A DNA stretch of 64,000 nt, from positions 434,001 through 498,000 of the forward strand of contig CAVRHH010000029.1 in NCBI GenBank assembly GCA_963720945.1. The letters are read 5' to 3'. The notes under the pieces were generated by a model. That model was not told the DNA's origin. It ran no database searches and saw only the letters and a list, made by a program, of their open reading frames with translations. This stretch comes from Bog-532 sp963720945 (GTDB lineage Bacteria; Actinomycetota; Actinomycetes; Streptosporangiales; Streptosporangiaceae). Each line of letters opens with the position of its first letter. Within the stretch, counting starts at the first letter, position 1. Below are positions 34,572-41,995 of the stretch, in pieces. Position numbers and translations under genes: made by a program.

Positions 34572-36746
34572 ATGTTCGGCACGGTCCTGGTGGCCAACCG
34601 CGGCGAGATCGCCGTCCGGGTCATCCGCACGCTGCGGGCGCTCGGCATCGGCAGCGTCGCGGTCTACAGCGACGCCGACGCCGGCGCGCGGCACGTCCGC
34701 GAGGCGGATGCGGCCGTCCGGCTGGGCCCCGCCCCGGCCGCGGACAGCTACCTGAACATCGGGGCGATCGTCGCCGCGGCCCGCCAGACCGGCGCGCAGG
34801 CGGTACACCCGGGGTACGGGTTCCTGGCCGAGAACGCCGCGTTCGCCCGCGCCTGCGCGGACGCCGGCCTCACCTTCATCGGCCCGCCGCCGGCCGCGAT
34901 CGAGGCGATGGGCGACAAGATCCGCGCCAAGGCCACGGTGGCCGCGGCCGGCGTGCCGGTCGTACCCGGCGCGGGTGACCCGTCCATGACCGAACGGGAC
35001 CTGGTCACGGCCGCCCCCGCCATCGGCTTCCCGCTGCTGATCAAGCCGTCCGCCGGCGGCGGCGGCAAAGGCATGCGGCTGGTCCGGGCCGAAAGCGAGC
35101 TGGCCGGGGCGATCGCCGGGGCGCGCCGCGAGGCGACGGCCGCGTTCGGGGACGGCACCCTGCTGCTGGAGCGGTTCATCGAACGTCCCCGGCACATCGA
35201 GATCCAGGTCTTCGCCGACACCCACGGCCATACGGTGCACCTCGGTGAGCGCGAGTGCAGCCTGCAGCGGCGGCACCAGAAGATCATCGAGGAGGCGCCG
35301 TCCCCGCTGCTGGACGGCGCCCGCCGGGACGCGATGGGCGGCGCGGCCACCGAGGTGGCCCGCAGCGTCGGGTACGCCGGCGCCGGCACGGTGGAGTTCA
35401 TCGTCTCCGGCGACCGGCCGGACGATTTCTACTTCATGGAGATGAACACCCGGCTGCAGGTCGAGCACCCCGTCACCGAAATGGTCACGGGCCTCGACCT
35501 GGTCGAGTGGCAGCTGCGCGTGGCGGCCGGCGAGGCGCTCCCGCTGCGCCAGGAGGAGATCCGGCTGACCGGTCACGCCGTCGAGGCCCGGGTCTACGCC
35601 GAGGATCCGGCGCGCGGCTTCCTGCCCACCGGCGGCACCGTGCTAGCCCTGGCCGAGCCCGGCCCGCACGTCCGGACCGATTCGGGCCTGACCGCCGGCC
35701 TGGACGTGACCAGCTCGTACGACCCGATGCTGGCCAAGGTCATCGCGTGGGCGCCGGACCGGGACGCCGCGCTGCGCCGGCTCCAGGGGGCGCTGGCGGC
35801 CACCGCCGTCCTCGGCGTGACCACCAACGTCGCGTTCCTGGGCGCATTGCTCACCCAGCCGGACGTGATCGCGGGCCGCCTGGACACCGGCCTGGTCGAA
35901 CGGCACCTGGGCGATCTCGCGGCCACGGACGTGCCGGACGCGGTCCTGGTGGCCGCCGCGCTGGAAAACCTGCTGGCCCGCCAGCCGTCCGGCCCGGTGA
36001 CGGATCCCTGGGACATCCCGGACGGGTGGCGTCCCGGGGGGCACGCGTGGATCCCGCTGCGGCTGGCGTGCGCCCCGCGCGAGGCGACCGAGGTCCGGAT
36101 CCGGGAGCGGGAGCCGGGGCGAGGGCCCGGGCGGGGCCCCGGGCCTGGAGGTGCACCCGGAGCGGCGGGGGCCCGGGTCAGCGCCGAGGTGTCGGTGGGC
36201 GGGGCCGCGCCGGTACCGGCCCGGGCCGAAGCCGTCCCCGGCGGCCTGCTCGTCAGCTACGGCGGCCAGACGTGCCGGTACACCTGCGCGCGGCAGGACG
36301 GTGTGTCCCGAGGCGGGGCGTCCCGAGGCGGGGCGTCCCGTGGCGGGGCGTCCCGTGGCGGGGCGTCCCGTGGCGGGGCACCCGGCGGCGGGGAGGCCGG
36401 CCGGGAGGTGCTCTGGCTGGGCCGCGAGGGGCACAGCTGGGCGGTGACCGAGGAGGGGCCGCTGGCCGCGCGGCCGGACCAGGACGCGGGCGGCGACGGC
36501 ACCGTCCGCAGCCCGATGCCCGGCACCGTGCAGGCGGTGCACGTCACCGAGGGCCAGCCGGTCAGCGCGGGGCAGCCGCTGGTCATCGTGGAAGCGATGA
36601 AGATGGAGCACACGGTCACCGCGCCGCTGGACGGCACGGTCGCCGAACTGCTGGTGAAAGCCGGCCAGCAGGTGGCCATGGACGAGACGCTAGTCATCGT
36701 CAGCCCGCCAGCAGAACCCCCAGGAACAGCGCCCCCAGCGCGCTGA
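34572..36746 (+). CDS. Acyl-CoA carboxylase alpha subunit (biotin carboxylase + biotin carrier)
   Basis: The product is 724 residues from ATG 34572 with GGGGAGGG upstream. The biotin-carboxylase domain spans residues 1-445: FGTVLVANRGEIAVRVIRTL, HPGYGFLAENAAFARAC, KPSAGGGGKGMRLVRAE, EVMNTRLQVEHPVTE-type loop. Then a middle domain and a C-terminal biotinyl domain with VEAMKMEHTVTAPLDGTVAEL (biotin on the Lys of AMKM, near residue 676). Between them the linker is Gly/Pro/Arg-rich and contains five exact SRGGA repeats (36306-36380). It carboxylates biotin with ATP and bicarbonate for the beta subunit. Confidence 0.93.
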   Translation: MFGTVLVANRGEIAVRVIRTLRALGIGSVAVYSDADAGARHVREADAAVRLGPAPAADSYLNIGAIVAAARQTGAQAVHPGYGFLAENAAFARACADAGLTFIGPPPAAIEAMGDKIRAKATVAAAGVPVVPGAGDPSMTERDLVTAAPAIGFPLLIKPSAGGGGKGMRLVRAESELAGAIAGARREATAAFGDGTLLLERFIERPRHIEIQVFADTHGHTVHLGERECSLQRRHQKIIEEAPSPLLDGARRDAMGGAATEVARSVGYAGAGTVEFIVSGDRPDDFYFMEMNTRLQVEHPVTEMVTGLDLVEWQLRVAAGEALPLRQEEIRLTGHAVEARVYAEDPARGFLPTGGTVLALAEPGPHVRTDSGLTAGLDVTSSYDPMLAKVIAWAPDRDAALRRLQGALAATAVLGVTTNVAFLGALLTQPDVIAGRLDTGLVERHLGDLAATDVPDAVLVAAALENLLARQPSGPVTDPWDIPDGWRPGGHAWIPLRLACAPREATEVRIREREPGRGPGRGPGPGGAPGAAGARVSAEVSVGGAAPVPARAEAVPGGLLVSYGGQTCRYTCARQDGVSRGGASRGGASRGGASRGGASRGGAPGGGEAGREVLWLGREGHSWAVTEEGPLAARPDQDAGGDGTVRSPMPGTVQAVHVTEGQPVSAGQPLVIVEAMKMEHTVTAPLDGTVAELLVKAGQQVAMDETLVIVSPPAEPPGTAPPAR
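36306..36380 (+). repeat. In-frame 15-bp minisatellite in carboxylase linker
   Basis: Five head-to-tail copies of TCCCGAGGCGGGGCG or the variant TCCCGTGGCGGGGCG encode (SRGGA)5, just before the biotinyl domain. The first two copies have CGA, the rest CGT, so the array grew by recent duplication of the second form. Length changes keep the reading frame. Confidence 0.9.
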
Positions 36747-37107
36747 GCCCGGTCAGCGCGCCGAAGACGGCCACCCAGACGGTCTTCCGCGCCCGGGCGT
36801 GCAGGAACGCGGTGACCCCGGAGATGGCCACCACGACGAGCTTGGCCATCAGCGTGGCCTGGTAGGCCGAATTGTGCCGGTCGTGCGGCGAGAGGGCCGC
36901 GATGTTCCAGATCCCGGTCGCGATGAGCACGGCGAACGCCACCCAGGCGACGTAGCTGAACCGCCGGGCCGCCTCCCGCGTGACGTCGGCGCCGAACCGG
37001 CGCAGCGCCGGGACCAGGGCCGCGAGCGTGATCTGGCCGCCCACCCAGATCGTGGCCGCCAGGACATGCAGGAACAGCCGTACGGTGTCCCCGCTGACCG
37101 CCAGCAT
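36700..37107 (-). CDS. CopD-like small membrane protein
   Basis: The product is 135 residues with four membrane helices: TVRLFLHVLAATIWVGGQITLAALV, FSYVAWVAFAVLIATGIWNIAAL, ATLMAKLVVVAISGVTAFLHA and AVFGALTGLSALGALFLGVLLAG. His in FLHVLAATIWVGGQ and in TAFLHARA are placed as in the CopD/YcnJ-type domain. The family is linked to copper uptake or haem-containing membrane proteins. The function here is not known. Its 3' end overlaps the carboxylase alpha gene convergently by 47 nt. Confidence 0.8.
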   Translation of the reverse strand: MLAVSGDTVRLFLHVLAATIWVGGQITLAALVPALRRFGADVTREAARRFSYVAWVAFAVLIATGIWNIAALSPHDRHNSAYQATLMAKLVVVAISGVTAFLHARARKTVWVAVFGALTGLSALGALFLGVLLAG

Positions 37108-37204
37108 GCTGCGCCCATCCCCTCGCCCGTGACCGGGCGGCTCCGCCGGCCCTTCGCCGCTCCGCGGGAAAACCTATCGTCACGGCGCCGGAGCACTCAC
37201 CATG

Positions 37205-37249
37205 ATCGGCGCGGGTTTTCCGCAGCACGCGCGGAAAACCAACGCCGAT
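37205..37249. repeat. Palindromic intergenic repeat, copy 1
   Basis: ATCGGCGCGGGTTTTCCGC, a 7-nt loop, then GCGGAAAACCAACGCCGAT form a 19-bp stem with two mismatches. The same motif occurs at 54445-54497 with compensating differences. It lies in the gap between the CopD-like gene and uvrA, 145 nt before the latter. Confidence 0.75.
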
Positions 37250-37393
37250 AAGTCCGCCGGGGGCGGGTCCGGCACCTTCTGCGGCCTCAGCGGGCGGTGG
37301 CCGGGGTGGAACAGACGGGGGAGCCGGAGTGTTCCATCTGAGTCTGGAAAATGGACTTAGATCGTGCGCCGCCGCGCGCACAGGAAGCCGCCT

Positions 37394-40265
37394 GTGACCA
37401 ACCGCCTGATTGTCCGGGGCGCCCGCGAGCACAACCTCAAGGACGTCCATCTCGACGTGCCCCGGGACGCGATGATCGTGTTCACCGGGCTGTCCGGGTC
37501 GGGAAAGTCGAGCCTCGCGTTCGACACGATCTTCGCCGAGGGCCAGCGTCGCTACGTAGAGTCGCTATCAAGCTACGCACGGCAGTTCCTGGGCCAGCTC
37601 GACAAGCCCGACGTGGACGCGATCGAGGGACTGCTGCCGGCCGTGTCGATCGACCAGAAGGGCACCTCGGCGAGCCCACGGTCGACGGTCGGCACGATCA
37701 CCGAGATCTATGACTACCTGCGCCTGCTCTGGGCGCGGATCGGGCAGCCGCACTGCCCGGTCTGCGGGGAGCCGGTCCGGCGGCAGACGCCGCAGCAGAT
37801 CGTCGACGACCTGCTGGGCCAGCCGGAAGGGGCCCGATTCTACCTGCTCGCGCCGGTCGCCCCGGGGAACGAGGACGACGAGGGCCGGTACGCGAGCCTG
37901 TTCGCCGGCCTGCGGGCCAAGGGCTACGCCCGGGTCCAGGTCGACGGCACCGTGTACCCGCTGGCCGAGGCACCCGAATTGACCGGGCCGGGCCCGCACA
38001 TGATCGAGGTGATCGTCGACCGGCTCACGGTCAAGGCGTCCAGCAGGCAGCGCCTCACCGACTCGGTGGAGACGGCGCTGAAGCTGGCGGGCGGCCAGAT
38101 GACAGCCGCCTTCATCGACCTCCCGGCCGGTGACCCGGGCCGGGTGCGCCGTTACCTTGATCATCTGGCCTGCCCGAACGGCCATCCGCTGGCGATCGAC
38201 GAGCTCGGGCCCCGGTCGTTCTCGTTCAACTCGCCGCTGGGCGCATGCCCGGTCTGCACCGGGCTGGGCACCCGCTGGGAGACCGATCCCGGGCTGGCCG
38301 TCCCGGACGGGAGCCGGTCGCTGGCGGACGGGGCGGTCGCGCCCTGGGCGGGCTGGAAGGACCGTGAGTACTTCCTGCGGCTGCTGCGCGGCGCGGCCGA
38401 GGCGGGCGGCTTCGGTCTGGACACCCCCTGGGACCAGCTGCCGGCCGCGGCGCAGCGCGCGGTCCTGCACGGCACCGCGGACCAGGTACACGTCAGCTAC
38501 CGCACCCGGGCCGGGCGCGACCGGTCGTACCACGTCCGTTTCGAGGGCGTGCTGCCGTGGCTCGAGCGCCGCTACGCCGAAGCCGGCACCGACGGCGAGC
38601 GCCAGCGTTACGAGGGGTTTATGCGGGCGGCGCCGTGCCCGGTGTGCGGAGGCGCCCGGCTCAAGCCGGAGATCCTCGCCGTGACGGTGGGCGGGCGCTC
38701 GATCGCGGACCTGACGGCGCAGCCGGCCCACGAGGCGGCGCGGTGGCTGGAGGCCCTGGCGCTGACCCCGCGGGAGGCGCTGATCGCCGAGCGCCCGCTG
38801 GCCGAGATCCAGGCCCGGCTCGGCTTCCTGGCCGATGTCGGGCTGGGCTATCTGTCCCTGGACCGGCCGGCCGCGACGCTGGCCGGCGGCGAGGCCCAGC
38901 GGATCCGGCTCGCCACCCAGATCGGCTCCGGCCTGACCGGGGTGCTGTACGTGCTGGACGAGCCGTCGGTCGGGCTGCACCCGCGTGACAACCAGCGGCT
39001 GATCGGGACGCTGACCCGGCTGCGCGATCTCGGGAACACGCTGATCGTGGTCGAGCACGACGAGGACACGATCAAGGCCGCGGACTGGGTGGTCGACATC
39101 GGCCCGCAGGCCGGCGCCGGCGGCGGCCAGGTCGTGGTGAGCGGCACCGTCGCGGACCTGGAGAACTCGGCGGAGTCGGTCACCGGCGCCTACCTGTCCG
39201 GGCGGGCCCGGATCGACGTCCCGGCGCAGCGCCGGAGGCGGACGGACGGCTACGAGCTCGTCGTGGAGGGGGCGCGCGAGCACAACCTGCGTGACATCGA
39301 CGTCACCGTCCCGCTGGGCACCTTCGTGGCGGTCACCGGGGTATCCGGATCCGGTAAGTCATCGCTGGTCAGCGACGTGCTGTACCCGGCACTGGCGAAC
39401 CAGCTGAACGGGACGAGGCTGCCCCGGGGCCGGCACCGCCGGATCACGGGCACCGAGCAGCTCGACAAGGTGGTGGGCGTCGACCAGTCGCCGATCGGGC
39501 GGACCCCGCGGTCCAACCCGGCCACGTACACCGGGGTGTTCGACCACATCCGCGAGCTGTTCGCGCGAGACGACCGCGGCGAAGGTCCGCGGTTACCAGC
39601 CGGGCCGGTTCTCGTTCAACGTGAAGGGCGGCCGCTGCGAGAACTGCGCGGGCGACGGCACGATCAGGATCGGGATGGACTTCCTGCCGGACGTGTACGT
39701 CCCGTGCGAGGTGTGCCACGGGGCCCGGTACAACCGCGAGACGCTCGAGGTGCGCTACAAGGGCAAGACGATCGCCGAGGTCCTCGACATGACGATCGAG
39801 GAGGCGGCGGAGTTCTTCGCGCCTATCCAGCGGATCGCCCGCCGGCTGCGCGCCCTGGCCAGCGTCGGCCTCGGGTACGTGCGCCTTGGGCAGCCGGCGA
39901 CCACGCTGTCCGGCGGGGAGGCGCAGCGGGTGAAGCTGGCCGCGGAACTGCAGAAGCGGGACACCGGCCGGACCATCTACGTGCTGGACGAGCCGACCAC
40001 CGGCCTGCACCCCGAGGACGTGCGGAAGCTGCTGGGCGTGCTGGACTCGCTGGTCGACCTGGGCAACACCGTGCTGGTCATCGAGCACAACCTGGACGTG
40101 ATCAGGGCGGCCGACTGGGTCATCGACCTGGGGCCCGAGGGCGGCCCGGACGGCGGCACGGTCGTCGCGCAGGGCACCCCCGAGCAGGTCGCGGCGGTGC
40201 CCGGGTCGCACACGGGGCGGTTCCTGGGACCCAGGCTGGCCCGGGGCCTCGCCGCCGCGGCCTAG
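37394..40265 (+). CDS. uvrA: Excinuclease ABC subunit A (UvrA), frameshifted
   Basis: From GTG 37394 (AGGAAG upstream) the first frame encodes about 725 residues: Walker A FTGLSGSGKSSLAFDTIFAEG, zinc site QPHCPVCGEP, ACPVCTGLG and APCPVCGGARLKPEIL, TLAGGEAQRIRLATQIGSGL with VLDEPSVGLHP, and a second Walker A VSGSGKSSLVSDV. At 39566-39575 the frame shifts +1. The rest (VRGYQPGRFSFNVKGGRCE, CENCAGDGTIRIGMDF, TLSGGEAQRVKLAAELQKRD, VLDEPTTGLHPEDVRKLL) runs to 40265. The joined length of about 957 residues is normal. UvrA finds DNA damage for nucleotide excision repair. SIDQKGTSASPRSTVGT differs from the usual KSTNRNPRST, so a paralogue is possible. Confidence 0.85.
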
Positions 40266-40284
40266 GGCCCGGCCGGGGCCGCCG

Positions 40285-41127
40285 TCATCGGTTCCCCTCC
40301 CCCGGCTTCCCCGGCGCCAGGCCGGCGGCGTACGTGACCATGGTCTGGTCGGGGTGGCCGGCGACCTGCAGCACCACGTGCGTGTACTCCAGCGGCCCGA
40401 GCACCGGGTGGCACAGTTTCTTCGACCCGCTGCCCGAGGCCACGACATCGTGCCGCGGCCACCACTCCCGCACGTGCCCGCTATCGCGCCGGAGATCCCC
40501 GATCAGGGCGGCGAAGCCGGGATCGCCGGGATGGCGGGCCGCGGCGAGCCGGAACCGGCCCAGCATGGCCCGGGCTTCCGGCTCCCATTCCAGGTACACC
40601 TCGCGGGCCCGGGGCGCGGTGAACATCCAGCGCACCAGGTTGCGCTCGGCGGGCGGCAGCGCAGCCCAGTCGGTGAACAGTTCCCGGGCCGCGGGATTGG
40701 CCGCCAGCACATCCCAGCAGCGGCCCTTCACGATCGTCGGGTACGGCTCTAGGCGCTGCACCAGGTCCGCGACCCCTGGATCGAGCCATTCGGCGGGTTC
40801 AGCGGCAGCCGGGTGGCTGTTGCTGGCCTCTTCCCCGTACCTGCTGCCGTGGGCGAGGACCCTGAGATAGTCCCGTTCGGCTGGAGAAAACCGGAGCGCG
40901 GCGGCCAGCGCATCCACCACCTGTGCCGACGGCCGGACCGGGCGCCCCTGCTCAAGGAACGTGTAGTAGGTGACGGACATGCTGGCCAGCAGGGCGACTT
41001 CCTCGCGGCGCAGCCCGGTGGTGCGGCGGCGGCGGCCGGCGGGCAGCCCGACGTCGGCGGGGCGGAGGCGGGCGCAGCGTTCGCGGAGCAGTTCGCCCAG
41101 CGCGTGCGGGTCACCGTTTGGCGCCAT
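40285..41127 (-). CDS. XRE-family regulator with MmyB-like ligand domain
   Basis: The product is 280 residues. The helix-turn-helix is ALGELLRERCARLRPADVGL, then GLRREEVALLASMSVTYYTFLEQGR (residues 9-63). The C-terminal MmyB-like domain includes LAANPAARELFTDWAALPPAERN, LVRWMFTAPRAREVYLEWE and EWWPRHDVVASGSGSKKLCHPVLG. This architecture is common in actinomycetes and usually controls a divergent gene. The divergent neighbour here is a broken dienelactone hydrolase at 41205. The 77-nt gap has TACCA and TGGTA half-sites around the likely start. Confidence 0.88.
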   Translation of the reverse strand: MAPNGDPHALGELLRERCARLRPADVGLPAGRRRRTTGLRREEVALLASMSVTYYTFLEQGRPVRPSAQVVDALAAALRFSPAERDYLRVLAHGSRYGEEASNSHPAAAEPAEWLDPGVADLVQRLEPYPTIVKGRCWDVLAANPAARELFTDWAALPPAERNLVRWMFTAPRAREVYLEWEPEARAMLGRFRLAAARHPGDPGFAALIGDLRRDSGHVREWWPRHDVVASGSGSKKLCHPVLGPLEYTHVVLQVAGHPDQTMVTYAAGLAPGKPGEGNR

Positions 41128-41204
41128 ACGCGCAGCCTACCCACGCCATTACCAGTAACACGGTGCTGTGGTAACCAGTGTGCGGCGCGGCCATGCTGGA
41201 TGCC

Positions 41205-41360
41205 ATGACAGTGACGACCGAACGGATTGAGCTTCCGGTGGCCGACGGGACGGCGCTGCCGGCTTACCGGGCCGACCCGGCGGGGGGCCCGCGCGGCGTT
41301 CAGCCCAGCCGCCACCGAGGACACCTGGGCCCAGATCCTGGGTTTGCTGGCGGGCGTAGC
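41205..41360 (+). pseudogene. Dienelactone hydrolase-like gene, internally deleted
   Basis: ATG 41205 opens MTVTTERIELPVADGTALPAYRADPAGGP, the standard N-terminus of dienelactone-hydrolase-type proteins. At about 41300, in the +1 frame, the sequence resumes as FSPAATEDTWAQILGLLAG, which looks like the C-terminal helix of the same family. The roughly 200 residues between, with the Cys-Asp-His triad, are gone. This reads as an internal deletion of the gene once controlled by the divergent XRE regulator. GC-rich repeats follow. Confidence 0.55.
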
Positions 41361-41433
41361 CCGGCCCGGCTGGGCCCGCGTAGCCCGGGCCGGCTGGCCC
41401 GGCTGGGGGCGTCTGCTCCCGGCTGGGCCCGGC

Positions 41434-41739
41434 TCACAGGCCGAACGTGGCGCGGTCCGGCGCGGGAACCAGGTCGGCGTACTCCGGATGGCCGGCGAGC
41501 CAATCCCGTACGAACGGGCAGAACGGCAGCACGTCCAGGCCCTGTTTCCGGGCGTCGTCGAAACTGGCGGCCACGAGCCGGGCGGCTACCCCCCGGCCGC
41601 GGAACTTCTGGTCGGTCTGGGTGTGAATGAAGGTGATCATCTTCCCGCTGCGCCGGTAGCGCACGAATCCGGCGAGCTCGCCGTCCTCGTAAATCTCGTA
41701 GCGCTCCCTCGCAGGGTTGTCGGTCACGCTCTCGGCCAT
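41434..41739 (-). CDS. Small GNAT-type acetyltransferase (YidJ/DUF4287-like N-acetyltransferase)
   Basis: The product is 101 residues from ATG 41739, with GGAGGAGTG directly upstream. The sequence YEIYEDGELAGFVRYRRSGKMITFIHTQTDQKFRGRGVAARLVAASF is the compact GNAT_acetyltr_2 domain with the acetyl-CoA loop FRGRGVAARL. It is followed by LDVLPFCPFVRDWLAGHPEYADL, where CPFV...HPEY is a hallmark of this subfamily. The acceptor is unknown. It lies between two gene remnants but is itself intact. Confidence 0.9.
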   Translation of the reverse strand: MAESVTDNPARERYEIYEDGELAGFVRYRRSGKMITFIHTQTDQKFRGRGVAARLVAASFDDARKQGLDVLPFCPFVRDWLAGHPEYADLVPAPDRATFGL

Positions 41740-41881
41740 CACTCCTCCAGTCCGTCTGCTGCCGGTAGCGCACTGGGTGACGTTCGTACGGGGCCCTTGG
41801 CGGGTCCATGGATAGAAGCCGGAAGGGCGGGTAGTCCCGCCGGACCCTGTCATTGTCCAGCCACGCCCAGATCGCCGGGCG

Positions 41882-41965
41882 CTACCGCCCAACCTGCTGC
41901 TCACCCGGGGCGGCCGGGTGAAGGTGACCGATTTCGGTATCTCCTGCGCGGTGAACTCCGCCCCG
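41882..41965 (+). pseudogene. Fragment of a Ser/Thr protein kinase (DFG region)
   Basis: LPPNLLLTRGGRVKVTDFGI is the catalytic-loop tail and the DFG metal-binding motif of a bacterial Ser/Thr kinase. The catalytic-loop HRD lies just outside and is not recognisable, and the sequence after ISCAV is not kinase-like. It is thus a stub of under 30 codons, on the opposite strand to the NACHT gene whose 3' end starts at 41996. Confidence 0.5.
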
Positions 41966-41995
41966 GTGAAGGCCAGGCCGCCGATCGGTGCTGCC

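Noticed and set aside
39576..40870. C-terminal continuation of the first uvrA frame past 40265
   Set aside because: After the frameshift the frame is Arg/Gly/Pro-rich nonsense that runs antisense to the XRE regulator; the true C-terminus is in the other frame.
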